Source of the DNA: Actinomycetes bacterium
GTDB lineage: Bacteria; Actinomycetota; Acidimicrobiia; Acidimicrobiales; RAAP-2
Assembly: GCA_021801615.1 (NCBI GenBank)
Contig: JAJYXS010000079.1
Location: 1 to 19,153 of the forward strand
Length of the DNA: 19,153 nucleotides
Direction: 5' to 3'
Positions 1 through 6,468 of this stretch are shown piece by piece; position 1 is the stretch's first letter, and each line of letters begins with the position of its first letter. A program made the position numbers and the translations under genes. Under the pieces are notes generated by a model, which made no database searches, was not told where the DNA came from, and saw nothing but the letters and a program-made list of their open reading frames with translations.

Positions 1-96
1 CCGAACGAGCGAACCTGGAACGACGAGCGAGCCCCGAACGAGCGAACCTGGAACGACGAGCGAGCCCCGAACGAGCGAACCTGGAACGACGAGCGG
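1..96 (+). repeat. 33-bp tandem repeat, three units
   Basis: Units begin at 1, 34 and 67; each starts CCGAACGAGCGAACCTGG and continues AACGACGAGCGAGCC. The first two are identical, and the third diverges at its last three bases. The unit is 11 codons long and, read in the frame of the transporter that follows, gives the 11-residue repeat RTSEPGTTSEP. The array runs off the left edge, so the true copy number is unknown. Confidence 0.95.
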
Positions 97-721
97 ACCT
101 GGCGTGCGGAGCATGCCCGGAGCCCTCCCGCTCCTGGTCGCCTCTGCCCTGTTCGGCTTCACCTACTACAGCCTGGGATTTCCGATCCTCACCGCCGCGC
201 AGGGTGGTGGCGACGAAGCCTTCGGGATCGGGGCGTTCCTGCTCTTCAACGCGATGTCCGCGGCCACCGGCTACACCGTGGCACCTCGCCTCGGGACCGG
301 GATCGCTGAACGCTTCCGCGACCTTGGCGCCCTCGGGTACCTGGTTGCCGTCATTGCGGCGGTGCTGCTCGCGGTCGGGAACGCGGCGCATCTCACGGTC
401 GGAGTGCTCATGGTCGGGGTCGCAGCGCTGGGCTTCTCGCTCGGGGTCGTGACAACGGTCGAGCCGTCGTTGATGTCGATCCTGCGTCCAGGCCGCCAGG
501 CGGGCAGGGGATTCGGAGCCCTGGGAGCCGCGCGCAGCGTGGGGCTCTTCCTCGGGAACCTCATCATGGGCGTGCTGTACGGGCTTGGCGCCGACTGGGC
601 ATACGGCTACGCCGCCATCATGGGGATGGCCGCGACGGCCGTCGTGCTCGGTGCCATCCCTCTCGCGCAGCGAGCCGACGAAGAGGCGCGCCGCCGGGGG
701 CTGCCCGCCTCTGCGAAGTGA
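2..721 (+). CDS. MFS-type transporter, C-terminal half (5' partial)
   Basis: Integral membrane protein, probably a major facilitator superfamily exporter; the substrate cannot be told. Six hydrophobic segments follow the repeat, corresponding to TM7-TM12 of a 12-helix MFS. They begin with LPLLVASALFGFTYY and end with GYAAIMGMAATAVVLGAIPL, followed by a charged tail (RADEEARRR). A GTG at 104 could start a 205-residue protein, but a six-helix MFS half is unlikely to be complete and I see no good ribosome binding site in front of it. The frame stays open to the window edge through the 33-bp repeat, which would encode a hydrophilic Pro/Glu/Thr/Ser linker just where the central cytoplasmic loop between TM6 and TM7 belongs. 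I therefore call it a 5'-truncated gene. The openness itself is weak evidence, since all three plus-strand frames of the repeat lack stops. Confidence 0.75.
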   Translation, partial: RTSEPGTTSEPRTSEPGTTSEPRTSEPGTTSGPGVRSMPGALPLLVASALFGFTYYSLGFPILTAAQGGGDEAFGIGAFLLFNAMSAATGYTVAPRLGTGIAERFRDLGALGYLVAVIAAVLLAVGNAAHLTVGVLMVGVAALGFSLGVVTTVEPSLMSILRPGRQAGRGFGALGAARSVGLFLGNLIMGVLYGLGADWAYGYAAIMGMAATAVVLGAIPLAQRADEEARRRGLPASAK

Positions 722-780
722 CGGCCGCACGGCAGGCCAGCGCACCCGCGGTCGGCCTTGCCGAGCTGACGCGTCGGCCT

Positions 781-870
781 TTCCCGGATCAGCCTGTCCC
801 GGATCAGCCTGTCCCGGATCAGCCCGTCCCGGATCAGCCTTTCCCGGATCAGCCTCTCCCGGATCAGCCC
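781..870. repeat. 15-bp tandem repeat between convergent genes
   Basis: Six units of consensus GTCCCGGATCAGCCT at 781, 796, 811, 826, 841 and 856, varying mainly in the first two bases and the last base, then a truncated GTCCCGATC. The array fills the gap between the stop of the MFS gene (721) and the anti-sigma gene. The anti-sigma TGA (complement of 864-866) lies inside the last unit. A plus-strand frame reads (PDQPV)n but lacks a credible start and function. Confidence 0.93.
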
Positions 871-1526
871 GTCCCGATCGTCGCCGTCGCGAGCACGCGC
901 CCGTCGGCCATGACCAGCCTCGCCGCACGGACTGCAGTGCCGTTCGGCAGCGACGAGACCCAGTAGCCGTACCCGCCGACGATCGTGAAGGTCCCGAGCG
1001 TCTCGAGCGTGCCGTCGTCACGCTGGACCTCGCACCAGACGAGGGCGTTGTTTGCAGGGACGTGCACCCTCATCGAGATCCACGGGTGAGCACCGGAGAG
1101 CACGACCACCTGGCCGACCGTGGCTCGCGCTGAGACCAGGGCCGCCGTGACGACCGAGGCAGACGGTGCCGACGTCGTCTCGCCGACGAGCCACCCTCCA
1201 AGGGTGAGGAGCGCGGCCAACGCGACGGCCGCCGCGACGGCGATCGGGCGGGTGCGTGCTCGTTCGAGCAGCGTCGGCCGGGCGGGGGCCTCCGTCGGCT
1301 TGGCGATGGAGGCCAGCACTCGCGCTTCGAAGCCGGCGGGTGGAGGCACAGGCTGCACGAGCGCAACGAGCCCGTCGGCCACCTCGGTCAGGGACCGAAG
1401 GGAGGCCGCGCACGCGGCGCACTGCTCCACGTGGAGGAGGACGGCAGCCCGGTCCTCCGCGTCTGCCACACCCAGCGCGACCTCGGCTTCCAGATCGAGG
1501 GACTCCGCGCACGTGAGCTCACGCAT
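864..1526 (-). CDS. zinc-binding membrane anti-sigma factor (RskA-like)
   Basis: Predicted to sequester the ECF sigma factor encoded just upstream and to release it on an envelope signal. The 220-residue protein has an N-terminal ZAS domain with Cys6 and the motif His32-x3-Cys36-x2-Cys39 (HVEQCAAC), the classical zinc anti-sigma signature. A Pro/Arg-rich linker follows, then one transmembrane helix at about 94-115 (PIAVAAAVALAALLTLGGWL). The extracytoplasmic C-terminal domain (about 117-220) resembles the anti-sigma-K/RskA C-terminal domain (VHVPANNALVWCEV, then a GYGYWVSSLP stretch). Its ATG overlaps the end of the sigma gene by 8 bp, so the two are translationally coupled. The stop falls inside the 15-bp repeat, so repeat slippage could alter only what follows the stop. 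Confidence 0.88.
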   Translation of the reverse strand: MRELTCAESLDLEAEVALGVADAEDRAAVLLHVEQCAACAASLRSLTEVADGLVALVQPVPPPAGFEARVLASIAKPTEAPARPTLLERARTRPIAVAAAVALAALLTLGGWLVGETTSAPSASVVTAALVSARATVGQVVVLSGAHPWISMRVHVPANNALVWCEVQRDDGTLETLGTFTIVGGYGYWVSSLPNGTAVRAARLVMADGRVLATATIGTG

Positions 1527-2229
1527 GTCGAGGTCCCTCCTCGGCGAGGCACGATCGCAACTTCATCATCGCGCTGCGGATGCGAGTCTTCGCCGTGCCG
1601 AGCGCGATCCCCTCGTTCGCTGCGACCTGGCTCGCCGACAGTCCCGCGATCCCCGCGAGGACGACAGCCCGCGCCTGTTCGACAGGAAGAGTGCAGAGCG
1701 CTGCGCGCAGCCGCGCGACGGACTCCACCTCGATCGCCGCGCGCTCCGGTGTCGACATGCTGGAGGTGTCGTCGCCGAGCTCGTGCAGCAGGTCGGCGAC
1801 GTCCATGGGAACGGGTGGCCAGACACGCGCCGTGTCGATGGCGAGGTTCCGAGCGATCGTGCCGATCCAGGTCCCGACGGAGCCTCTCCTGGGGTCGTAC
1901 GTGCGGGCGTGCTGCCACGCTCGCTCGAAGGTGGCCTGCGCCACGTCCTCGGCGATCCTCGGGTCGCCGAGGACGTGGCGGGCGATGCCGAAGACCTTCG
2001 CCTGGAACTTCCTGACGAACGCGGTGGCGAGCTCCGGGTCACCGGCACCGAACCCTTCCAGAAGTGCCTCGTCGGGAAGATCGTCGAGACGAGGGCCGAT
2101 TCGGCGCACGTCCAAGGGTACGTCGATCTCCCAGTCCATCTCCGAGCGACCTCCGTCGGCCACGGTCGGCGTGACCCAGCGCCTCGTGGACGAAGGCTCG
2201 AGCGGGTCGAAGGCGGCGAGCAGGCTCAC
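1519..2229 (-). CDS. ECF-family RNA polymerase sigma factor
   Basis: Alternative sigma factor of the extracytoplasmic-function type, 236 residues from the GTG at 2229. Region 2 is at about 67-135 (FVRKFQAKVFGIARHVLGDP, then IAEDVAQATFERAW and GTWIGTIARNLAIDTAR). Region 4 is at about 170-225, with the helix-turn-helix LSASQVAANEGIALGTAKTR. Two starts are credible. The GTG at 2229 has AAGGAGG ten bases upstream; the ATG at 2139 (MDWEID, giving 206 residues) has GGAGGT nine bases upstream and leaves a more usual N-terminus length. I list the longer form because the extra codons show the same G/C third-position pattern. The gene runs into the anti-sigma gene with an 8-bp overlap. The pairing with an RskA-like anti-sigma factor suggests a SigK-like or related group, but the group cannot be fixed by eye. 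Confidence 0.9.
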   Translation of the reverse strand: MSLLAAFDPLEPSSTRRWVTPTVADGGRSEMDWEIDVPLDVRRIGPRLDDLPDEALLEGFGAGDPELATAFVRKFQAKVFGIARHVLGDPRIAEDVAQATFERAWQHARTYDPRRGSVGTWIGTIARNLAIDTARVWPPVPMDVADLLHELGDDTSSMSTPERAAIEVESVARLRAALCTLPVEQARAVVLAGIAGLSASQVAANEGIALGTAKTRIRSAMMKLRSCLAEEGPRHA

Positions 2230-2257
2230 GGGCGCACAGCCTCCTTCCCGACAGGGA

Positions 2258-2283
2258 GCACCCTCGCTCCCCGGAGCGGGTGC
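2258..2283. terminator. strong hairpin upstream of the sigma gene
   Basis: GCACCC and CGCTCC, separated by one unpaired T, pair with GGAGCG and GGGTGC across a 2-base centre, making about 12 GC-rich pairs. It lies between the COG4315 gene and the sigma gene, 29 bp before the GTG at 2229. It could be a U-tract-less terminator of the upstream gene or a structured sigma leader; the sequence does not decide between them. Confidence 0.4.
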
Positions 2284-2305
2284 CTCGTTGGCCGCCCGCT
2301 TCCCC

Positions 2306-2323
2306 GCCGCCCGGCCGGGCGGC
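2306..2323. terminator. 18-bp perfect GC palindrome
   Basis: GCCGCCCGGCCGGGCGGC is a perfect inverted repeat, 82 bp after the stop of the COG4315 gene on the minus strand. As a hairpin it has a 7-bp stem and a 4-base loop. The run of Ts next to it (CTTTCGTT) lies on the plus-strand side, which is the wrong orientation for a classical terminator of the minus-strand gene. High-GC actinobacterial terminators often lack the U-tract, so this remains possible. Confidence 0.4.
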
Positions 2324-2405
2324 CTTTCGTTCGACTCTCGACGCCTCGTGGAAGCGCGTGTCGACGATTCGCGGCCGCGCGTCCCGGCGAGCGGTGAGGA
2401 TTCAG

Positions 2406-3008
2406 CTACCAGCCCCCGCCGGACCCCCCGGAGCTGCCTGAACCGCCCGAGCTGCCCGACTTGGCATAGCCGCCGGAGCTGCCGTACCCTCCGTACCCGC
2501 TCTTCGAGGAGGTCGGTGCTGCCTTCGCTGGTGCGCCGGTCTTGCTGAGCGCGTACCAGGTGCCGCCGAAGGCCTTGATCCCGACGCCGTTCGTCTGGCC
2601 CACGGCCGTGTCACCCGAGAAGGTGTACAGACGGTGCCCGAAGTACGTCACCTGCAGCGCCGAGCCGCGCTTGGCGGTGCCGAGATCTTTGGCGATGACG
2701 CCGGGTCCCGCCTTCGGCTTCCCCTTGGTGAGCAGCGGCGGCCAGATGGCGATGCAATGTCCCGTGCACTTGATCGTCCTCGGCGACTCCACGGTGAGGA
2801 AGTACAGGGTCTTCCCCGAGCCGTCGACGAGGATCTTGCCGTACTTCTTCGACGTCTCGACCTTGACCAGGGTCCCCTGGGACTGGACGCGGTGCTTGTC
2901 TGCGGACGCGCCGGCAACGCTCGGGGCGACTGCCGCAGCGGCGAGCGTGAGCGAGAACACCGCCGTGGCGGCGGTGACCAAGCTCCGGCGTGACGACAGC
3001 TGTGCCAT
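2406..3008 (-). CDS. secreted COG4315-type repeat protein with Gly/Ser-rich tail
   Basis: Exported protein of the 'Yx(F/W/Y)xxD motif' family (COG4315, secreted repeat of unknown function); no reaction is established for it. The 200-residue form starts at the ATG at 3008, which has AGAGGAG six bases upstream. A longer in-frame reading back to 3164 runs through the 17-bp repeat and is rejected. Residues 1-36 form a signal peptide (twin Arg at 7-8, hydrophobic core, ending in VAGASA). There is no lipobox Cys, so it should be released or wall-bound, not lipidated. Two family repeats follow. The first has GKTLYFLTVES and the conserved CTGHCIAIWPPLL (Cys81, Cys85); its motif is degenerate (YFLTVE). 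The second has the intact YTFSGD at 128-133 after GHRL. Residues 169-200 are a Gly/Ser/Tyr tail ending in GGGW. It lies upstream of, and in line with, the sigma/anti-sigma genes, 176 bp away. Confidence 0.85.
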   Translation of the reverse strand: MAQLSSRRSLVTAATAVFSLTLAAAAVAPSVAGASADKHRVQSQGTLVKVETSKKYGKILVDGSGKTLYFLTVESPRTIKCTGHCIAIWPPLLTKGKPKAGPGVIAKDLGTAKRGSALQVTYFGHRLYTFSGDTAVGQTNGVGIKAFGGTWYALSKTGAPAKAAPTSSKSGYGGYGSSGGYAKSGSSGGSGSSGGSGGGW

Positions 3009-3028
3009 GTGAAGCTCCTCTCTGATTG

Positions 3029-3102
3029 CAACGGTGCCGACCGTCCAACGGTGTCGACCGTCCAACGGTGTCGACCGTCCAACGGTGTCGACCGTCCAAC
3101 GG
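3029..3102. repeat. 17-bp tandem repeat in the leader of the COG4315 gene
   Basis: Units of CGACCGTCCAACGGTGT start at 3038, 3055 and 3072. A truncated copy follows at 3089-3102, and a partial copy (CAACGGTGC) at 3029-3037. Each unit contains the inverted repeat ACCGT-CCA-ACGGT, so the array is a row of evenly spaced dyads. It begins 20 bp upstream of the ATG at 3008, just beyond the ribosome binding site. It must therefore lie in the promoter, the 5' UTR or both. Operator array, structured leader and neutral minisatellite are all possible. Confidence 0.93.
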
Positions 3103-3172
3103 CCTGCATCCTCTTGTACGTGGCGGGAGCCCGAACGGATTGGCGGCGGCGTGCAGGCGCGCATGTGCGCAG

Positions 3173-3218
3173 GTGCCCAGGTCCACGTGCCCAGGCGTCC
3201 GCGTGCCCAGGCGTGCCG
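3173..3218. repeat. imperfect ~16-bp repeat
   Basis: GTGCCCAGG recurs at 3173, 3187 and 3203 with similar flanks (GTCCAC or CGTCCGC). The copies are 14 and 16 bp apart and less regular than the other arrays in this gap. No gene covers it. Confidence 0.6.
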
Positions 3219-3239
3219 GATTGCCGAAGAGGATGCCAG

Positions 3240-3279
3240 TCGTACGACCGCAGCCTTGATCGTACGACCGCAGCCTTGG
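3240..3279. repeat. 20-bp direct duplication with a palindromic core
   Basis: TCGTACGACCGCAGCCTTGA occurs at 3240-3259 and again, with one final-base change, at 3260-3279. Each copy begins with a palindrome (GTCGTACGAC at 3239-3248; TCGTACGA in the second). It lies upstream of the COG4315 gene and downstream of the kor operon. Confidence 0.85.
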
Positions 3280-3343
3280 TCAGCCCTGGTCGCCCGGACG
3301 TCTGTCGGATCTCGCGGACCTCCCGGGTCCCTGGGCTCCGCGC

Positions 3344-3496
3344 CGAGAACCCCGGACGCATCCCCGAGAACCCCGGACGCATCCCCGGGAACCCCGGACG
3401 CATCCCCGGGAACCCCGGACGCATCCCCGGGCGAATCGCTGGACGCATCCCCGGGAACCCCGGACGCATCCCCGGGCGAATCGCTGGGCGCATCCC
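3344..3496. repeat. composite 21/24-bp tandem repeat 3' of the kor operon
   Basis: Five 21-bp units of the type CGGGAACCCCGGACGCATCC(C) start at 3344, 3365, 3386, 3407 and 3452. They are interleaved with two 24-bp variant units at 3428 and 3473 carrying CGGGCGAATCGCTGG. The first two units have CGAGAA in place of CGGGAA. The array ends 31 bp before the stop of the beta-subunit gene, so it would sit in the operon's 3' UTR. Both unit sizes are multiples of three and every frame looks open, but I see no start signal or protein family. Confidence 0.93.
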
Positions 3497-3527
3497 CGGG
3501 CGAGCCGGGGAACCGCTCCCGGGGCCC

Positions 3528-4577
3528 TCAGACGAAGCTCTTCTGCAACTCCTCCAACGCCGAGGCGCCCGGGCACAGCCGCTCGAAGGGCACCGCGACG
3601 AGCGGCTCGGTCACGGTCTTGTTCAGCTCGTGCAAGTCCGGAGCTGCCTCGTTCACGTAGAAGAGGCCCGTCAGCACCTCGTCGGGCGCCTTGTGTCGCT
3701 CCAGGTAGGCGATCGCCGAGGCGCGGTCGGTGGGGTCGTAGTCGGCGGGCAGCGAGCGGAACCGCAAGAGCGCGCCGGAGTGCATGGAGACGGTGACGGC
3801 GCCGTCGTCGCTGCCGTTCGCGTGGATCCCGTCCTGGAAGAGGGTGAAGTCGTCGACCTGCACCTCGTGGTGGCGAGTGAACAGGTAGCTCTTGGTCGAG
3901 CCCTCGTGGTCGTTGAACTGGACGCACGGCGAGATGACGTCGATGAGCGCGAAGCCTGTGTGCTCGAGACCGGCCTTGATGAGCGGGAGCAGGTGCTCCT
4001 TGTTCCCCGAGAACCCGCGGGCGACGAAGGTCGCGCCCAGGCTGAGACCGAGCATCACCGGGTCGATCGGAGGCAGCAGGTTCGGCTCGCCGCGCTTGGA
4101 GGTCGAGTTCACGTCCGTCGAGGCCGAAAACTGGCCCTTGGTGAGGCCGTAGACGCCGTTGTTCTCGATCAGGTAGAGCATGTTGACGTTGCGCCGGATC
4201 GCGTGGGCGAGATGGCCGATGCCGATCGACAGCGAGTCGCCGTCGCCGGAGACACCGATGTAGTGGAGCTTCCGGTTGGCGGCGTTCGCGCCCGTCGCGA
4301 TCGCCACCATGCGGCCGTGCACCGAGTTGAAGCCGTGCGCCCCTCGCACGAAGTAGGCCGGGGTCTTCGACGAGCAGCCGATCCCCGAGAGCTTCGAGAT
4401 CATGTGCGGAGGGATCGCGAGCTCGAAGACGGCGCGAACGATGGTGGCGGTGACGGAGTCGTGGCCGCAGCCGGCGCACAGCGTCGACATCGCCCCCTCG
4501 TAGTCGCGTACGGTGAGGCCGAGCTCGTTCCTCTCGAGCTCGACGAGGGGGATCAGCGGCTTGGTGATGGACGCCAT
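3528..4577 (-). CDS. korB: 2-oxoacid:ferredoxin oxidoreductase, beta subunit
   Basis: Thiamine-pyrophosphate subunit of a 2-oxoacid:ferredoxin oxidoreductase, most likely acting on 2-oxoglutarate to give succinyl-CoA, CO2 and reduced ferredoxin in the cytoplasm. It has 349 residues. TPP-binding elements are GDGDSLSIGIGH at 111-122 and the metal/TPP motif ENNGVYGLTKGQ at 138-149. Four cysteines, Cys34 and Cys37 (CAGC), Cys68 (GCSS) and Cys218 (SPCVQ), have nearly the spacing that, from memory, holds the single [4Fe-4S] cluster in crystallised archaeal enzymes. The ATG follows GGAGGT at 10 bp, and that ribosome binding site overlaps the end of the alpha gene (6-bp gap). Substrate preference among 2-oxoglutarate, pyruvate and others is inferred from overall resemblance to actinobacterial KorB, not proven. 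Confidence 0.93.
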   Translation of the reverse strand: MASITKPLIPLVELERNELGLTVRDYEGAMSTLCAGCGHDSVTATIVRAVFELAIPPHMISKLSGIGCSSKTPAYFVRGAHGFNSVHGRMVAIATGANAANRKLHYIGVSGDGDSLSIGIGHLAHAIRRNVNMLYLIENNGVYGLTKGQFSASTDVNSTSKRGEPNLLPPIDPVMLGLSLGATFVARGFSGNKEHLLPLIKAGLEHTGFALIDVISPCVQFNDHEGSTKSYLFTRHHEVQVDDFTLFQDGIHANGSDDGAVTVSMHSGALLRFRSLPADYDPTDRASAIAYLERHKAPDEVLTGLFYVNEAAPDLHELNKTVTEPLVAVPFERLCPGASALEELQKSFV

Positions 4578-4583
4578 TGCCGG

Positions 4584-6443
4584 TCAGACCTCCAGCTGTG
4601 CGGTGATTCCTTCGACGACCTGGGAAGCGCTGAGAGGGAAGCCCCCGTAGACGAGGACCGAGCGCAGCTTGGCCGGCTCGACGCCGGTCTCGATGGTGAG
4701 GAGCGAGCGGAGCTGGGCGTCGCGGTTCTGCTCGACGACGAAGGTGAGCTCGTGGTCGTCGAGGAACGCTCGCACCTCGGGGGCGAAGGGAAAGCCGCGG
4801 ATCCTGAGGAAGTCGAGCGGGAGCCCGGAGTCGGCGAGCAGGTCGAGCGCCTCGCGGACCGCCGGATCGCAGCTGCCGAGCGAGACGACGCCGATCGTCG
4901 CACCGTCGCGGCGTTCGACGACCGGCGGTGGCATGTGCGCAGCCGCCGCGGCGTGCTTCTTCGCCAGGCGGTCCACCACCTCCTGGTACTCGCGGGGGAG
5001 CTCGGTGTAACCGCCGTACTTGTCGTGCCCCGATCCGCGGGTGAAGTAGGCGGCCTTCTCGCTCACCCCCGGAAGGGTGCGCGCGGCGACGTGGTCTTCG
5101 TCCTCGTCGGCGTAACGGAAGAACGATCCGAGGAGCTCGAGCTCCTTCTCGCCGAGGACGCGCCCGCGGTCTGGGACGTAGTTCTCGTCCCACTCGAGCT
5201 TGGGCACGACCCAGTCGTTCATCCCGATGTCCAAGTCGCTGAGCATGATCACGGGGGTCTGGAAGTGCTCGGCGAGGTCGAAGGCCTTGACCGCGAACTC
5301 GAAGCACTCCGCGGGGTTGGCGGGGAACAAGAGCAGGTGCTTCGTGTCGCCGTGCGAGGCGTAGGCACACAGCAGGAGGTCGCCCTGCTGGGTGCGGGTC
5401 GGCATTCCCGTCGAGGGACCCGCGCGCTCGACGTCGACGACGACCGCAGGGATCTCGGCGTAGTACGCGAGACCGAGGAGCTCGTTCATGAGGGAGATCC
5501 CCGGCCCCGACGTCGAGGTGAAGGCACGCGCGCCGGTCCAGTTCGCGCCGATCACCATCCCGAGCGCTGCGAGCTCGTCTTCTGCCTGGAGGATCAGGTA
5601 GTTGTTCCGGTACTGCACCTGGCCATCGGGACCCGGCTCGCCGACGGCTTCCCGCCGGTAACGGCGGCACAGCGCGGTGAAGTTGTCCATCACCGAGGTC
5701 GAAGGGGTGATCGGGTACCAGGCGGCGACCGTCGCGCCGGCGTAGAGGCATCCGAGCGCCGTCGCGGTGTTGCCGTCGATCAGGATCTTTCCTGCGTTCT
5801 CGTCGATCGGTGCGAGGTGGAAGGGCAGTGGGCAGTCGAAGTGCTCGCACGCGTACTCGTAACCCAGACGCAGCGCGAGCTGGTTCGATTCGCGAAGCCG
5901 CGTGCTGCGCTGGAAGGTCTCGTCGAGAAGAGCAGAGACGATCTTCGGATCGATCGCGAGCAGCGCCACGACCGCGCCCGCATAGCAGATGTTCTTCATG
6001 AGCACACGTTCACGAGCCGCGGCGAAGTTCTGGGTGCACAGCGTCGTAAGCGGGACGCCGAGGTAGCCGAGGTCGGGACGGACGAGTTCGGGGGAGAGCG
6101 GCCAGGTCGAGTCGTAGAGGACGTAGCCGCCGCTGCGGGCTTCGCGGACGTCGTCGGCATAGGTCTGCGCGTTCATCATGACCACGAGGTCGTACTCGGT
6201 GGCGCGCGCAGTGTGGCCGGACTCGTTGACCCGGATCTCGTACCAGGTCGGCAGCCCCTGGATGTTCGAGGGGAAGAGGTTCTTCCCCGACACCGGGACC
6301 CCCATCCGGAAGATCGCCTTCATGAGCAGGGTGTTGGCGCTCGCGGACCCGGTGCCGTTGACGTTCGCGAGCTTGAGCGCGCAGTCGTTCACGCGCACGG
6401 CGGTGTCGTCCCGCGACGGGAGCGTGCGGGTCTCGGTCTTCAT
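4584..6443 (-). CDS. korA: 2-oxoacid:ferredoxin oxidoreductase, fused gamma-alpha subunit
   Basis: Partner of the beta subunit downstream. The 619-residue protein fuses the gamma domain (about 20-205, beginning VNGTGSASANTLL) to the alpha, pyrimidine-binding domain. The alpha signature AAWYPITPSTSVMDNF is at about 240-254. The CoA/TPP-side motif TSTSGPGISLMNELLGLAYY is at 309-328, followed by ERAGPSTGMPTRTQQGD, which is highly diagnostic of this family. The start is the ATG at 6443 with AAGGAAGGA just upstream; an in-frame reading back to 6494 would overlap the preceding gene and lacks a better signal. It lies 25 bp after the flavoprotein gene and 6 bp before korB, so the three form one operon. 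The fused gamma-alpha form is the one common in actinobacteria. Confidence 0.93.
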   Translation of the reverse strand: MKTETRTLPSRDDTAVRVNDCALKLANVNGTGSASANTLLMKAIFRMGVPVSGKNLFPSNIQGLPTWYEIRVNESGHTARATEYDLVVMMNAQTYADDVREARSGGYVLYDSTWPLSPELVRPDLGYLGVPLTTLCTQNFAAARERVLMKNICYAGAVVALLAIDPKIVSALLDETFQRSTRLRESNQLALRLGYEYACEHFDCPLPFHLAPIDENAGKILIDGNTATALGCLYAGATVAAWYPITPSTSVMDNFTALCRRYRREAVGEPGPDGQVQYRNNYLILQAEDELAALGMVIGANWTGARAFTSTSGPGISLMNELLGLAYYAEIPAVVVDVERAGPSTGMPTRTQQGDLLLCAYASHGDTKHLLLFPANPAECFEFAVKAFDLAEHFQTPVIMLSDLDIGMNDWVVPKLEWDENYVPDRGRVLGEKELELLGSFFRYADEDEDHVAARTLPGVSEKAAYFTRGSGHDKYGGYTELPREYQEVVDRLAKKHAAAAAHMPPPVVERRDGATIGVVSLGSCDPAVREALDLLADSGLPLDFLRIRGFPFAPEVRAFLDDHELTFVVEQNRDAQLRSLLTIETGVEPAKLRSVLVYGGFPLSASQVVEGITAQLEV

Positions 6444-6468
6444 GGTCCTTCCTTCGTCTCGGGCCTGC

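Noticed and set aside
760..778. Possible terminator hairpin (GCCGA/TCGGC then CTTTCC) after the MFS gene
   Set aside because: The stem is only 5 bp with a 9-base loop, and a match this weak is expected by chance at this GC content.
718..966. Plus-strand frame encoding (PDQPV)n over the 15-bp repeat
   Set aside because: It has no credible ribosome binding site, starts on the MFS stop codon and then overlaps the anti-sigma gene in antisense. It reads as translated repeat only.
2648..3493. Minus-strand frame with MRPGFPG heptapeptide repeats
   Set aside because: It consists of the 21/24-bp array plus an antisense/shifted reading of the COG4315 gene, with no start signal or signal peptide. The repeat alone explains the open frame.
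3029..3496. CRISPR array
   Set aside because: The repeats are direct and abutting, without unique spacers of constant length, and no cas genes are nearby.
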